Shown: piece after piece, positions 1 to 10,384 of the stretch
Layout of the letters: each line of letters starts with the position of its first letter
Position numbering within the stretch: the first letter of the stretch is position 1
Assembly (NCBI GenBank): GCA_963740055.1
Contig: CAVUCL010000001.1
Span: forward strand, 558,001 to 622,000
Direction: 5' to 3'
From: WHSW01 sp963740055
GTDB lineage: Bacteria; Actinomycetota; Thermoleophilia; Solirubrobacterales; 70-9
Length of the DNA: 64,000 bases
Made by a program: the position numbers and the translations under genes
Notes under the pieces: generated by a model
Databases searched by the model: none
What the model was told of the DNA's origin: nothing
The model's input: the letters and a program-made list of their open reading frames with translations, nothing else

Positions 1-1
1 G

Positions 2-424
2 AGGTCGATCGCGGTCGAGGCCTCGGAGCCGATCGTCGCCGACCTCGACCCGACCCGGATCGAGCAGGCGCTCGGCAACCTGGTCGACAACGCGCTCCGC
101 CACGGCGCCGGCGAGGTCCGGCTGCTCGCGGACGCGTCCGACGGCGCCGTTGGTCTCGAGGTCGCCGACGGCGGCGACGGGTTCCCGCCCGGGTTCGAGG
201 GCCGAGCGTTCGAGCGCTTCACCCGGGCCGACGAGGGCCGCACCGGCGCCGGCGCCGGCCTCGGGCTCGCGATCGTGAGCGCGATCGCGCGCGCGCACGG
301 CGGCTCGGTCGAGGTGGTCGGCGATCGCGCCCCCGCCGCCGTGCGCATCACCCTTCCTCTCATCCCGCTCTCATCGGCGCGTCATACACCTCCCGCCGAA
401 CCCGACGAGAGGAGCCGAGCATGA
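2..424 (+). CDS. Sensor histidine kinase, C-terminal ATPase domain (partial)
   Basis: Only the C-terminal catalytic ATP-binding domain lies in the window; the gene begins upstream. The frame shows a complete HATPase_c series: N box NLVDNALRHG (about residues 23-32 of the visible part), a G1-type D-G-G-D-G stretch, an F-box-like FERFTRAD, and the G2 box GAGLGLAIV. The sensing, HAMP and His-phosphoacceptor parts are not visible, so the signal is unknown. Its TGA overlaps the ATG of the next lipoprotein gene (ATGA), so the two are probably translated together, which makes the lipoprotein a possible accessory or output of this two-component system. Family membership is clear; the specific role is not. 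Confidence 0.9.
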   Translation, partial: RSIAVEASEPIVADLDPTRIEQALGNLVDNALRHGAGEVRLLADASDGAVGLEVADGGDGFPPGFEGRAFERFTRADEGRTGAGAGLGLAIVSAIARAHGGSVEVVGDRAPAAVRITLPLIPLSSARHTPPAEPDERSRA

Positions 425-1170
425 GGTTGAGGCACACGGCTGCGGTCCTGGCGGTCGCGGCGCTGGCGGTCGCGCTCGCGGCCTGCGGCGACGACGAGGC
501 GGCCGCGCCCGCCGCGGGCTCCGAGCTGCCTCAGGGCTCGGAGCAGGTCGAGCTCGATCCGGGGGAGTTCACGACCGAGATCGACAACCCCTACTGGCCG
601 ATGACGCCGGGGAGCCGCTGGGTCTATCGCGAGACCGACAGCGAGGGGGCGCTGCAGCGGGTCGTGGTCACGGTCACCGAGCGCACGAAGCGGATCGCCA
701 ACGGCGTCGAGGCCGCGGTGGTCCACGACGTCGTCACCGAGGACGGAGAGCCGGTCGAGGTCACCGACGACTGGTACGCGCAGGACGCCGACGGCAACGT
801 CTGGTACCTGGGCGAGGACACGACCGAGTACGAGAACGGCAAGCCGGTCTCGAAGGAGGGCTCGTTCGAGGCCGGGGTCGACGGCGCCGAGGCCGGGATC
901 ATCCTGCCCGCCGACCCGGAGCCGGGCATGACCTACCGGCAGGAGTACTACGCCGGCGAGGCCGAGGACGAGGGCGAGATCGTCAGCCTCGACCAGCAGG
1001 CCGAGGTTCCGTTCGGGCACTTCGAGGACGTGCTGATGACCCGCGACACGAACCCGCTCGAGCCGAAGGTGCTCGAGTTCAAGTTCTACGCCCGCGACGT
1101 CGGCCCCGTGCTCGCGGTCAGCGTCTCCGGCGGCAGCGACCGCGAGGAGCTGCTCTCGTACCGGCGCTAG
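421..1170 (+). CDS. Secreted lipoprotein of unknown function
   Basis: A 249-residue protein with a classical lipoprotein signal: MRLRH, a hydrophobic Ala/Val run, then lipobox LAAC with Cys at about residue 22, followed by an acidic linker. It should be lipid-anchored on the outer face of the membrane. The mature part starts with a conserved-looking segment, IDNPYWPMTPGSRWVY, followed by alternating beta-rich charged sequence and no enzyme motif I can name. The start ATG overlaps the kinase stop by four bases. I do not recognise a function; similar DNPYWPLTPG-type lipoproteins are found as hypothetical proteins in actinobacteria. Codon use matches the neighbours. Confidence 0.85.
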   Translation: MRLRHTAAVLAVAALAVALAACGDDEAAAPAAGSELPQGSEQVELDPGEFTTEIDNPYWPMTPGSRWVYRETDSEGALQRVVVTVTERTKRIANGVEAAVVHDVVTEDGEPVEVTDDWYAQDADGNVWYLGEDTTEYENGKPVSKEGSFEAGVDGAEAGIILPADPEPGMTYRQEYYAGEAEDEGEIVSLDQQAEVPFGHFEDVLMTRDTNPLEPKVLEFKFYARDVGPVLAVSVSGGSDREELLSYRR

Positions 1171-1212
1171 CGGCCGGGCGCCCTTCGCCGGACCGTTTGC
1201 CATCATCGCCGC

Positions 1213-2115
1213 GTGCTCTGCGCGGCGGTCGACATCGGCTCGAACACCACCCGGGTGTTGGTCGCCGAGCCACAGGACGGCCAGCTGCGAAAGGTGATGG
1301 AGCAGCGCGCCTACACCCGGATCGACAAGGCGGCGAAGCGCAAGGGGAAGATCACGCCCGAGAAGGTGGCCGAGCTCGCCGACGTGGTCACGACCCAGGT
1401 ACGCCTCGCCGAGGAGCTCGGCGCGGAGGCCACCCGGATCGTCGCCACGGCCGCGATCCGCGAGGCGAAGAACGCCGACGCGGTGGCGAAGGAGATCGCC
1501 GAGGCGGCCGGAGCCCCGGTCGAGATCCTGAGCGAGGAGGAGGAGGGCAGGCTCGCGTTCATCGGCGCGACGAAGACCCTCGGGCACCCGGTCGAGGGCG
1601 ACGTCGGCGTCGTGGACGTCGGCGGCGGCTCGTCCGAGATCGTGATCGGCACCGTCGCGGAGGGCGTGCGCGCGGTGCGCTCGTTCAAGATCGGGTCGGG
1701 CGCGATCGCGGAGGAGTTCCTCACCAACGACCCGCCCTCGGCGTCCGAGATCCGGGCACTGCGCGACTACCTCGGCGAGTTCTTCGACGGGATCGAGGTC
1801 GAGCAGCCGGCGCAGGCCGTCGCCGTCGGCGGCAGCGCCACCTCCCTACGGACGTTGGTCGGCGCGGTGCTCGAGTACGAGACCCTCGAGCGCGCGGTTC
1901 GCGTCCTCGCCACCGACTCGATCGCCGACGTGGCGAAGCGGTTCGAGCTCGACCCGCGACGAGTGCGGATCCTCCCCGCGGGCGTGCTGATCCTGGAGAA
2001 GCTCTCCGAGCTGCTCGGCCAGCCGCTGCAGATCGGCAAGGGGGGCCTGCGCGAGGGGATCATCCTCGACCTGCTCGCCGACGCCCCCGACGACGAACCG
2101 GCGCTCGCGGCGTAA
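1213..2115 (+). CDS. ppx: Ppx/GppA-family exopolyphosphatase / pppGpp phosphohydrolase
   Basis: A 300-residue member of the Ppx/GppA branch of the actin-like ATPase superfamily. It opens directly with the phosphate-1 motif VDIGSNTTR (residues 5-13), and the second phosphate loop is VDVGGGSSE at about residue 134, with a further VGGSAT loop near residue 203. The length fits the short actinobacterial Ppx form lacking the C-terminal HD domain. The reaction would be removal of terminal phosphate from polyphosphate or pppGpp. GTG is the only sensible start because it sits immediately before the conserved beta strand. It is followed after 24 bases by a CHAD gene and shortly by ppk1, supporting a polyphosphate role. 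Ppx versus GppA cannot be settled from sequence. Confidence 0.9.
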   Translation: MLCAAVDIGSNTTRVLVAEPQDGQLRKVMEQRAYTRIDKAAKRKGKITPEKVAELADVVTTQVRLAEELGAEATRIVATAAIREAKNADAVAKEIAEAAGAPVEILSEEEEGRLAFIGATKTLGHPVEGDVGVVDVGGGSSEIVIGTVAEGVRAVRSFKIGSGAIAEEFLTNDPPSASEIRALRDYLGEFFDGIEVEQPAQAVAVGGSATSLRTLVGAVLEYETLERAVRVLATDSIADVAKRFELDPRRVRILPAGVLILEKLSELLGQPLQIGKGGLREGIILDLLADAPDDEPALAA

Positions 2116-2139
2116 CCGGAACGGCGATACCCTCGCTCG

Positions 2140-3453
2140 ATGGCGAAGGCTCGTCCGATTCCGGGGCTCTCGGAGGAGGACGTCTACGCGGCCGCCGCCG
2201 CGCGCGTGGTCGCGGTCCGCGCCTCCGAGCTCGCGCAGCACGCCGGCGGCGTCCTCGACATGCGCCAGATCGAACGGCTGCATGACATGCGCGTCGCGAC
2301 CCGACGTCTGCGGGCGGCGCTCGAGGTGTTCGAGCCCTGCTTTCCGCGCAAGCGCTGGCGGCGGGCGCTGCGGGCGGTGAAGTCGCTCGCCGACGCGCTC
2401 GGCGAGCGCCGCGACCGCGACGTCTCGATCGCCGCCCTGCGCGAGTTCGCCGATGGGATCGGCGAGGAAGACCGCCCCGGAGTTGAGAGCCTGATCGAGC
2501 GCCTCGGCGAGGAGCAGGAGGACGCGAACGAGGCGCTGGCGCCGAGCGTCTCGGCGGATGCGGTCGAAGAGCTCTGCGAGCGGCTCGAGACCCTGGTCGC
2601 CGTGGCGGCTGTGCGCGGCGGGATCCCAGCACCGCCGGTGACCAGGGTCGCGGGCCCGCAGGCGGTGCCCGAGGCGCCGAGCGACCCGGCGTCGGCGCGG
2701 CGAGCGCCGCGCGACCGGCGGCCGCCGGCGGGAGGGCAGGATGAAGGCGGGGCGGGTGCGAAAGCTCGACCCGCAGGAGCCGCTGGTCGACAACGCGGCG
2801 CGGCATGGTCAGGGTCCGCCTCGACGAGATGCGCGGCTTCACCCCCGGCCGCCCTGCACCGTGGGCGCGCCGCCGAGCAGCACGATCTGCGGATCGCCGC
2901 CAAGCGGCTGCGCTACGTGCTCGAGGCGACCGGCTTCTGCTTCGGCACGCCGGCCGACCGGGCTCGCCGCGGCGCCCGCGAGCTCCAGTCGGTGCTCGGC
3001 GACCTGCACGACTGCGACGTGATGCGCCCGCGCGTGAGCGAGCAGGTCGATCGGCTGCGGGGCGAGGATGCCGCCGCGGTCCGCGAGCTCGCCGGCGACG
3101 CCGACGACCTCGACCCGGCGCTGGCGGCACGGGCGCCGCACCGGACCGCCTATCGCGGCCTCGAGCTGCTCACGGTGCATGTCGAGGCCCGCCGGGCGCT
3201 GCTCTTCGACCGCTTCCTCGAGACCTGGAGCCGGCTTGACGATGACGGCGTCTGGGATGAGCTCGAGCGCGCGATCGCGACCAAGCTCGAGCTCACCGCC
3301 GCGCGCCGCGCCGCCGCCGAGCGCGCCCGCGAGGCCGCCGACGAGCTCGCCGACGCCGAGCGCGCCGAGCGCGAGGCGGCGAACCGGTCGCGGCGCGCGG
3401 CCGAGGAGCTGCTCGAGGCGCGGCGGGCGCAGTCGACCGCAGATCAGGATTAG
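2140..3453 (+). CDS. CHAD domain protein (frameshifted)
   Basis: CHAD proteins are alpha-helical, histidine-rich and bind polyphosphate. The first half (residues 1-170) carries the CHAD signature IERLHDMRVATRRLRAALEVF and CFPRKRWRRALR; the second half has HDLRIAAKRLRYVLE and LGDLHDCDVM. A long Ala/Glu/Arg coiled-coil tail follows. Between about 2640 and 2880 the main frame becomes nonsense while neighbouring frames read sensibly (RKLDPQEPLVDNAARH near 2765-2810, then MVRVRLDEMRGFTP near 2805-2845). Three successive +1 shifts restore the original frame, so the corrected product is about 436 residues. Position between ppx and ppk1 supports a polyphosphate-linked role. The breaks are probably sequencing insertions. 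Confidence 0.82.
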   Translation: MAKARPIPGLSEEDVYAAAAARVVAVRASELAQHAGGVLDMRQIERLHDMRVATRRLRAALEVFEPCFPRKRWRRALRAVKSLADALGERRDRDVSIAALREFADGIGEEDRPGVESLIERLGEEQEDANEALAPSVSADAVEELCERLETLVAVAAVRGGIPAPPVTRVAGPQAVPEAPSDPASARRAPRDRRPPAGGQDEGGAGAKARPAGAAGRQRGAAWSGSASTRCAASPPAALHRGRAAEQHDLRIAAKRLRYVLEATGFCFGTPADRARRGARELQSVLGDLHDCDVMRPRVSEQVDRLRGEDAAAVRELAGDADDLDPALAARAPHRTAYRGLELLTVHVEARRALLFDRFLETWSRLDDDGVWDELERAIATKLELTAARRAAAERAREAADELADAERAEREAANRSRRAAEELLEARRAQSTADQD

Positions 3454-3493
3454 AAGCCGGGCTGCCCGACCCGCGGGTGGGTACTCTCGTGGA

Positions 3494-4881
3494 GTGGTGG
3501 GGAAGCGGACAGGGCGTGGCCGTCTGGCGGTCGCGGGAATCGCGACCGCGGGCGCGACGCTGCTCGCGGCGGCGCCGGCGGCGGGCTTTTCTCCCGGCGC
3601 GGCCGGGGTCGGCGATCCGTTCTTCCCCAACGCCGGCAACGGCGGTTACGACGTCGCCAAGTACGACCTCAAGCTGCGCTTTCGACCGCGCGCCGACCGG
3701 ATCAGGGCGCGGGCTCGAATCGTCGCCGTCGCCTCGCAGGACCTGAGCTCGTTCAACCTCGATTACCGCGGACCGCGGATCACCGCGATCCGCGTCGACG
3801 GGGCGAAGGCCGCCTACGAGCGCTCGGGCCAGGAGCTCGTCGTCACCCCGGCGAGCGGGATCGCCGCCGGCACGCAGTTCAGCGCCGTGGTCCGCTATCG
3901 GGGCCGACCGAGGCCGGTGCGCGACGCGGACGGCTCGCGGGCGGGATGGCTCTCGACCCGCGACGGGGCGATCGTGGTCTCCGAGCCGCAGGGCTCGCCG
4001 ACCTGGTTCCCCTGCAACGACCACCCGACCGACAAGGCGACCTACTCGTTCGCGATCACCGTTCCGCGCCGCCTCGAGGCGATCGCGAACGGCTCCTTCG
4101 TCGGCCGCGACCGCCGCGGGCGCTGGGCGACCTGGCGCTGGGCCGAGCGCGAGCCGATGGCGAGCTACCTGGCGACCGTGACCTCGGGCCGGTTCGAGAT
4201 CGACCGCTCGCGGGTCGCGGGAACGGACTCGGTGGTCGCGATCGACCCGCGGATCCGCGGCGCCGCGAAGCCGCTGCGGCGCTCCGGGGCGGATCATGAA
4301 GCTGTTCTCGTCGCTGTTCGGGCCCTATCCGTTCGCCGACAGCGGCGCGATCGTCGACGACGCCGGCTTCCTCGGCTACGCGCTCGAGACCCAGACCCGT
4401 CCCGTCTATACGAGCGTCCCCGGCGAGGTCACCGTCGCCCACGAGCTCGCCCACCAGTGGTTCGGCAACAGCGTCAGCGTGCGAGAGCTGGCCGCAGATC
4501 TGGCTCAACGAGGGCTTCGCGACCTGGGCGGAGTGGCGCTGGGACGAGGAGCGCGGTGGCCGCAGCACCGCGCAGGTGCTCGAGCAGCTCGAGGGGACAC
4601 CCGCGAGCGAGGAGCGGTTCTGGAACCCGCCGCCGGCAGCGATCCCCGGTCCGGCGCAGCTGTTCGCGAACTCGGTCTACGTCCGCGGCGGGATGGCGCT
4701 CGAGGCTCTGCGCCAGCGGATCGGCGACGAGGCGTTCTACGCGACCCTGCGTGCCTGGGTCGCCGACCACGCTTACGCGAACGCGACGATCGAGCAGTTC
4801 GAGGCGCTCGCCGAGGCGCAGTCGGGGGAGCAGCTCGACTCGCTGTTCGAGCGCTACCTGCGCAAGCCCGGCAAGCCCTGA
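3494..4881 (+). CDS. M1-family zinc metallopeptidase, secreted (frameshifted)
   Basis: An aminopeptidase-N-like (gluzincin) protein of about 461 residues after correction. It starts at GTG with a Lys/Arg-rich N-terminus and an Ala-rich hydrophobic segment ending near ALA-type residues, so it is probably exported. The mature start DPFFPNAGNGGYDV is typical of secreted actinobacterial M1 peptidases. Zinc site: HELAHQWFGN (HExxH, about residue 316) with the third ligand in NEGFATW about 20 residues on. The frame breaks at about 4285 (before MKLFSSLFGPYPF) and about 4485 (before IWLNEGFATW); each is one extra base. The C-terminal ERAP-like domain of long M1 enzymes is absent, as usual for this short class. 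A second GTG at 3497 is an alternative start. Confidence 0.85.
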
Positions 4882-4958
4882 GCGGCTCAGCCCGGCGCAA
4901 GCGCGAGCCCAGGCGGCGTCGCCGACCGGCCAGCCGCCGGCACTCATCTACCCTGTCG

Positions 4959-7162
4959 GTGAGCGCCGTGGACCCGCTCGAGACCGAGATCGCCACACCT
5001 ACCGACGTCGAGCAGACGCCGGCCGAGCCGAGCGCAGCCACCGCCGAAGCACCGGACCTCGAGGACCCGCGGCTCTACTTCAACCGCGAGCTCTCCTGGC
5101 TCGAGTTCAACGACCGGGTGCTCCAGCTCGCCGAGGACGAGTCGGTGCCGCTGCTCGAGCGGGCGAAGTTCGCGGCGATCTGGGAGTCGAACCTGGACGA
5201 GTTCTTCATGGTCCGGGTCGCCGACCTGCACGATCAGGTCGAGGCCGGCGGCCACGCCCGCGGGGCCGACGGGATCGCGCCGATGGAGCAGATCCTCGCG
5301 ATCCGCGAGCGGGTGATCGCCCAGCGCGAGCGCGCCGGGAGCTGCTTCGAGCGCGCCCTGCGCCCGGCGCTCGCCGAGAGCCGGATCAGGATCATCGACG
5401 CCGAGGCGGCGAACGCGTCCGAGCGCGAGGAGCTCGACCGGCTGTTCTTCAATCAGGTGTTCCCGGTCCTCACGCCGTTGGTGATCGGGCGCGGGCGGCC
5501 GTTTCCGTACATCTCCAACCTCTCGCTCTCGCTCGCCGTGATCCTGCGCGACCCCGAGCATGAGAGCGAGATCCTCGCCCGGGTCAAGGTCCCGGGCGAG
5601 CTGCTCGGGCGGCTGCTCACGATCGGCGCCGACTCGAACACCCTGGTGCCGCTCGACGGCCTGATCGCCTCCCACCTCGGCGCGCTGTTTCCCGGGATGG
5701 AGGTGATCGACCACTCGCTGTTCCGGGTCACCCGCGACACCGACTACGACGTCTCCGACGAGGCCGACGACCTGATGCAGGCGATGGAGGAGGAGCTGCG
5801 CCGGCGCCGCTTCGGCGAGGTGGTGCGGCTCGAGGTCGACGCGCAGATGGAGCCGCGCCTGCGCGAGCTGCTCGTCGCCGCGCTCGGGATCGACGAGCAC
5901 CAGGTCTACGACGTCGACGGCCTGCTCGACCTCTCCGACCTTGTTCGAGGTCGCCTCGGTGCCCGGCCACGACGGCCTGCGCTACCCGCCGTTCAAGCCG
6001 CTGACCCCGCCGCGCCTGCTGGTCAGCGAGGACGGCAAGGAGGGCGACGTGTTCGCCGCGATCCGCGCCGGCGACATCCTCGTCCACCACCCCTACGACT
6101 CGTTCGCGACCTCGGTCGAGGCGTTCGTGAAGCAGGCGGTCAACGACCCCGACGTGCTCGCGATCAAGCAGACCGTCTACCGCACGAGCGCCGACTCGCC
6201 GCTGGTCCCGGGCTTGATCGACGCCGCCGAGCGCGGCAAGCAGGCGGTCTGCCTGGTCGAGCTCAAGGCTCGCTTCGACGAGCGCGCGAACATCCGCTGG
6301 GCGAAGAAGCTGGAGGAGGCGGGCGTCCACGTCGTCTACGGGATCCCGCGGCTGAAGACGCACGTGAAATGCGTGCTCGTCGTCCGCCGCGAGGGCGACT
6401 CCGCGCGCCATTACGTCCACATCGGGACCGGCAACTACAACCCGAAGACGGCACGGCTGTACACCGACCTCGGCCTGTTCACCGCCGATCCCGAGATCGG
6501 CGCCGACATCGCCGAGATGTTCAACTCGCTCACCGGCTACGCGCGCCCGCGCCGCTACCGGACCGTGCTCGTCGCCCCGTTCAACCTCCAGACGGGGATC
6601 CTCGAGCAGGTCGAGCGGACGATCGCCGCGCACTCGCCCGAGAATCCGGCGAGGATCCGGATGAAGATGAACTCGCTGCTCGACCCGACCATGATCAGGG
6701 CCCTGTACCGCGCCTCGCAGGCGGGCGTCGAGGTGAAGCTCAACGTGCGCGGCATCTGCGCCCTGCACCCGGGCGTCGCCGGGGTCTCGGAGCGGATCGA
6801 GGTGGTCTCGATCGTCGACCGCTTCCTCGAGCACTCGCGGATCTACTCGTTCGAGCGCTCGGGCGAGGACGCCGCGCGTCTACATCGGCTCCGCCGACCT
6901 GATGCAGCGCAACCTCTACAACCGGGTCGAGCTGGTGACGCCGGTGCGGGAGCCGAAGCTGCGCGACGAGCTCACCGGGGTGCTCGATCGCGCCTTCGCC
7001 GACAACACCAACGCCTGGGAGCTTCGCGACGATGGAGAGTGGACCCGTCGCAGCCCCGACGGCGAGCCGCGCAACCTCCAGCGCGAGCTGATCTCCGATC
7101 ACGAGGCGAAGGCCGCCTCGGGAGCCAAGATCGAGGTCCCCGCGGTCTCCGAGCTTGGCTGA
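4959..7162 (+). CDS. ppk1: Polyphosphate kinase 1 (frameshifted)
   Basis: Polymerises ATP gamma-phosphate into polyphosphate. The corrected length of about 733 residues is normal for PPK1. The N-domain begins at about residue 40 with LYFNRELSWLEFNDRVL; HHPYDSF lies near residue 376; the autophosphorylated histidine motif HIGTGNYNPKTARLYTD is near 486; the second histidine motif RFLEHSRIY is near 622; and YIGSADLMQRNLYNRVE follows. Two single extra bases break the frame: one at about 5940 (an extra T just before TTCGAGGTC) and one at about 6875-6885 between GEDA and VYIGSAD. All catalytic motifs survive. The GTG start at 4959 gives the short acidic N-tail common in actinobacteria. The end overlaps the next flavoprotein start. 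With ppx and CHAD upstream it forms a polyphosphate block. Confidence 0.95.
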
Positions 7163-8556
7163 GCGCCACACCGCCCACGGCTACTGGCTCGATCAGGCCG
7201 GCCCGGTCGACGCGGCCCCCGCCGTGGCCGGCGATCTGCGCGCGGACGTGGTCGTGGTCGGCGGCGGCTACACGGGCCTGTGGACCGCCTGGCACCTGAA
7301 GCAGCTCGAGCCCGAGGCGCGGGTGGCGGTGATCGAGGCGGAGCTCGCCGGCAGCGGCCCGAGCGGGCGCAACGGCGGCTTCTGCAACGGGCTCTGGTTC
7401 GGGCTGGCGGCGATGCGCGACCGCTTCGGCGACCCGGCGGCGGAGGCGATCGCGCTCGCCTCGCAGGCGTCGGTCGGCGCGATCGGCGAGTTCTGCGAGC
7501 GCGAGGGAGTCGACGCCTGGTTCACTCCCGGCGGCTTCATGCAGGTCTCGACCGCCCCGGCCTGGGACGACGTTCGCGAGCGCGCGATCGACGCCTGCGC
7601 CGCGATCGGGCATCCCGAGGCGTGCGTCGCGCTCGATCGCGCCGCGGTCGCGGCGCGCTGTGAGTCGCCCGTGTTTCGCGCCGGGGCCTTCTATGCGGGC
7701 GGCGCGACGGTGCAGCCGGCGCGGCTCGCGCGCGGTCTGCGCGAGCGCGTGCTCGCCGCCGGGGTCGAGCTCTTCGAGCGCACCCGGGTGCGCTCGGTCC
7801 GGCGCCGCGAGGGCGGTGACGTCGTCGCCGAGACGGAGGCGCGGAGCGGTGCGGGCGCGGGCGGCGGTCATCGCCACCGGCGGCGCGCTCGCCGGCCTGC
7901 CACGGCTGCGCCGGCGGCTGACCGTGACCTCGAGCCACATGGTGATCACCGAGCCGGTCCCCGACGTGCTCGAGCAGATCGGCTGGACCGGCGGCGAGTC
8001 GATCACCGACCTGCGGGCGATGATCCACTACTTCCGCACCACCCCCGACGGGCGGATCGCGTTCGGGTGGGGCGGCGGCCGCGTGGTTCGCGGCGCCCGC
8101 ACGGACGGCCGCGCCGAGGTCGATCCCTCGGTGATCGCCGCGATCGAGCGCCACCTGGTGCGCTTCTTCCCCGCGCTCGAGGGCCGGCGGATCGCCGCCG
8201 CGTGGGGCGGCCCGATCGACGTCTCGCCCAGCCACCTGCCCGTGATCGACGAGATCGAGCCCTCGATCCACTGCGCCTACGGCTTCACCGGCCATGGGGT
8301 TGCCCCCTCGCACATGGTCGCCCGCTCGCTCGCCTCGCTGGCGCTCGACCGTCGCGACGCGGCCGCCGCGCTCGCCTACGTCGCGCCGCCGCCGCTGCGG
8401 GTGCCGCCCGAGCCCCTGCGCTGGCTCGGCGGCACGGTGATCCGGCGCGCGATCCTGCGCAAGGAGACGATCGAGGAGTCGGGCGGGCATCCCGGCGCGC
8501 TGACCCGGCTGGTCGCCGGGATCCCCGAGCGGATCGGGATCCACGTCGGGCGCTGA
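7155..8556 (+). CDS. DAO-type FAD-dependent oxidoreductase (frameshifted)
   Basis: A flavoprotein of the D-amino-acid-oxidase fold (Pfam DAO), about 466 residues when corrected. The dinucleotide-binding motif VVVGGGYTGLWTAWHL is at about residues 33-48, followed by GSGPSGRNGGFCNG, the form seen in gamma-glutamylputrescine oxidase-like and glycine-oxidase-like enzymes. The C-terminal half has WGGPIDVSPSHLPVI and YGFTGHGVAPSHM, the usual FAD-ring contacts. The frame changes once, at about 7840 (one extra base before VRARAAVIATGG). The start is TTG at 7155, eight bases inside ppk1. The substrate is probably an amine or amino acid; PuuB-like action on a putrescine derivative is possible given the polyamine genes 20 kb away, but this is inference. 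Confidence 0.82.
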
Positions 8557-8572
8557 CCCCCCGATCGGGGGG
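8557..8572. promoter_or_regulatory. C6-GATC-G6 palindrome, operator or terminator
   Basis: A perfect palindrome, six C, GATC, six G, starts one base after the flavoprotein stop and lies about 85 bases before the GAF kinase start. A close relative (six C, GGGC, six G, also followed by GGCGC) lies at 10408-10423 before fabD. It could be a weak terminator (no T-run) or a binding site for the downstream response regulator. Confidence 0.45.
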
Positions 8573-8656
8573 TGGCGCGGGTAACTCCGGCGGGCCGAGC
8601 GGGTACCAGCAGTCATCGAGGCAAGGACCGCCCCAGCTCATCCGGACACCGTCGAG

Positions 8657-9720
8657 GTGCTCGCCGGGCTGATCGCCGAGCTCGACTCCGCGACCGGCTC
8701 GGGCGTCTTCTACGACCACGTCTGCGAGGCGCTCTGCCGGCTGACCGAGATGCGGCGGGCCGGGGTGCTGCTCTACGACCCCGCGACCCGGGCGGTGCGA
8801 GCGGTCGGGTCGCACGGGGTCGACCGGACCCTGCTCGGCCAGGTCGAGGCCACCCTCGACGAGGCACCGATCGCGCGCCAGGCGCTCTCCGAGGACCGGG
8901 TGATCGAGGCGTCGGACGACCTCGAGCGCCACCTGCCGGCGCGCTACGCCCGCTTCGCCGGGATCTCGACGATCACCTGCGGTCCGGTCGTCGCCGGCGG
9001 GCGCTGGCTCGGGGTGATCTTCGCCGACCGCGGCGGCGGCGAGTTCGAGTCCTCCGCCTCCGAGCGCCAGACGATGCTCACCCTCGGGCGCCTCGCGGCG
9101 CTCGCCGCCAGCGTCGAGCGCGCGACCCGCCAGGACGAGCGCGCGCGACGGCTCAACGAGCGGATCGAGCTCACCCGGGAGATCCACGAGCGGGTGATCC
9201 AGCGCCTGTTCGGGCTCACGCTGGCGCTCGGCTCCGGCGAGCCGCTCGAGCGCCGCGGAGCGCCGCACGTGCGAGGACGAGATGCAGGCGGCGCTCGGCG
9301 AGCTGCGCGCGGCGCTCGGGCGCCCGATCTCCGCCCACGCGAGGCCGTCGCGGACGACGCTCGGCGAGCTCGTCGACCGCCGGGCGGAGCGCACGCCGGA
9401 GCTGGTCGTGAGCTGGCCCGAGCCGGTGCGGGTCCCCGAGCACCTCGAGTCGCTCGCCCAGTCGGTCTTCCTCGAGGCGCTTCGCAACTGCGACAAGCAC
9501 GCGCGGGCGCGCCGGATCGAGGTCCGGGTCGCGGCGCCCGACGACGCCTTCGAGCTCGAGATCACCAACGACGGCAGCTCCGGAACGCGGCGGCGCCGCG
9601 GGCCTCGGATTGCGGCTGCTGTCGCTCGAGGCCCTGCAGCAGGACGCGCTGGTCGAGTTCGGTCCGCTGCCGCAGGCCCGCTGGCACGTGCGCATGGTCG
9701 GCTCGGCGATCGCGGCGTGA
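8657..9720 (+). CDS. GAF-domain sensor histidine kinase, DosS/NarL type (frameshifted)
   Basis: A soluble kinase of about 353 residues with no membrane segment. An N-terminal GAF domain (residues 8-150) is followed by a HisKA_3 dimerisation and phosphoacceptor segment, ELTREIHERVIQRLFGL (His near residue 178), which resembles the DosS form, and an ATPase domain with N box EALRNCDKHAR (about 272) and a G-L-G-L motif near the end. Two +1 shifts are present, at about 9265 (before MQAALGELRAAL) and about 9600 (before GLGLRLLSLEAL). An in-frame TAA at 8582 limits the start; GTG 8657 is the first standard start codon. Its stop overlaps the response regulator start (GTGA), so they form a pair. The ligand is unknown; no haem-binding His was assigned. 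Confidence 0.83.
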
Positions 9721-10341
9721 GCGCGGGCGGCGGCCGCGAGCGCGAGCTCTCCCTGCGGGTGCTGGTGGTCGACGACCACGACGTCGTCCACTGGGGGTTT
9801 CGGCTGCTGCTCGAGCGCCAGCCCTGGGTCGAGCGCTGCGCCGCGGCGTCGAACGCCACCGAGGCGCTCGAGCTCGCCGCCGAGCTGCGCCCGGACGTCG
9901 CCCTGGTCGACCTCTTCCTCGGCGGCGAGTCGGGGGCCGAGCTGACCGAGGAGCTGAAGGCGCGGTCGCCGCGGACGCGGGTGCTGCTGATCTCGGGCGC
10001 GGGGACGGTCTCGCGCGCGGTCGCGACCGCGGCCGGCGCCTCGGGGTTCGTCTCCAAGGACTGGGGCGCGCCCGACGTGGTCAAGGCGGTCCGCATGGTC
10101 GCGCTCGGGATGGAGGTGTTCGAGCCGCAGCGCGAGCCTGCTCGCCCGGCGCTCACCGCCCGCGAGCGCGAGGTGCTGGAGGAGATCGCGACCGGGGCCA
10201 CCAACCGCGAGATCGGCGAGCACCTCTACCTCTCGCCGCACACGGTCAAGGAGCACACGAGCGCGATCTACCGCAAGCTCGAGGTCCGCAACCGTGCCGA
10301 GGCCGTCCAGCACGCGCAGCGGCTCGGCCTGATCGGCGTAG
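9717..10341 (+). CDS. LuxR/NarL-family response regulator
   Basis: Receiver domain: acidic pocket VVDDHD (residues 14-19), phosphoacceptor Asp in VALVDLFLGG near residue 63, conserved Lys in FVSKDWG near 115. The output domain is a LuxR helix-turn-helix, LTAREREVLEEIATGATNREI to HTVKEHTSAIYRKL (about 145-190). As read, the frame stays open into fabD, but a TAG sits one frame over at 10339, exactly where a 207-residue NarL protein should end. I therefore place the end at 10341 and assume one extra base just upstream. Translation is coupled to the GAF kinase (GTGA). The regulon probably includes its own operon and perhaps fabD; see the repeats at 8557 and 10385. Confidence 0.85.
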
Positions 10342-10384
10342 GAGCCCGGAGCAGGGGGTCGCAGGTCGCGATTCGTCGCGATCG

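Noticed and set aside
2640..2880. A disordered Pro/Ala/Arg linker in the CHAD protein
   Set aside because: Neighbouring frames encode the missing conserved CHAD segments, so the apparent linker is a frameshift artefact.
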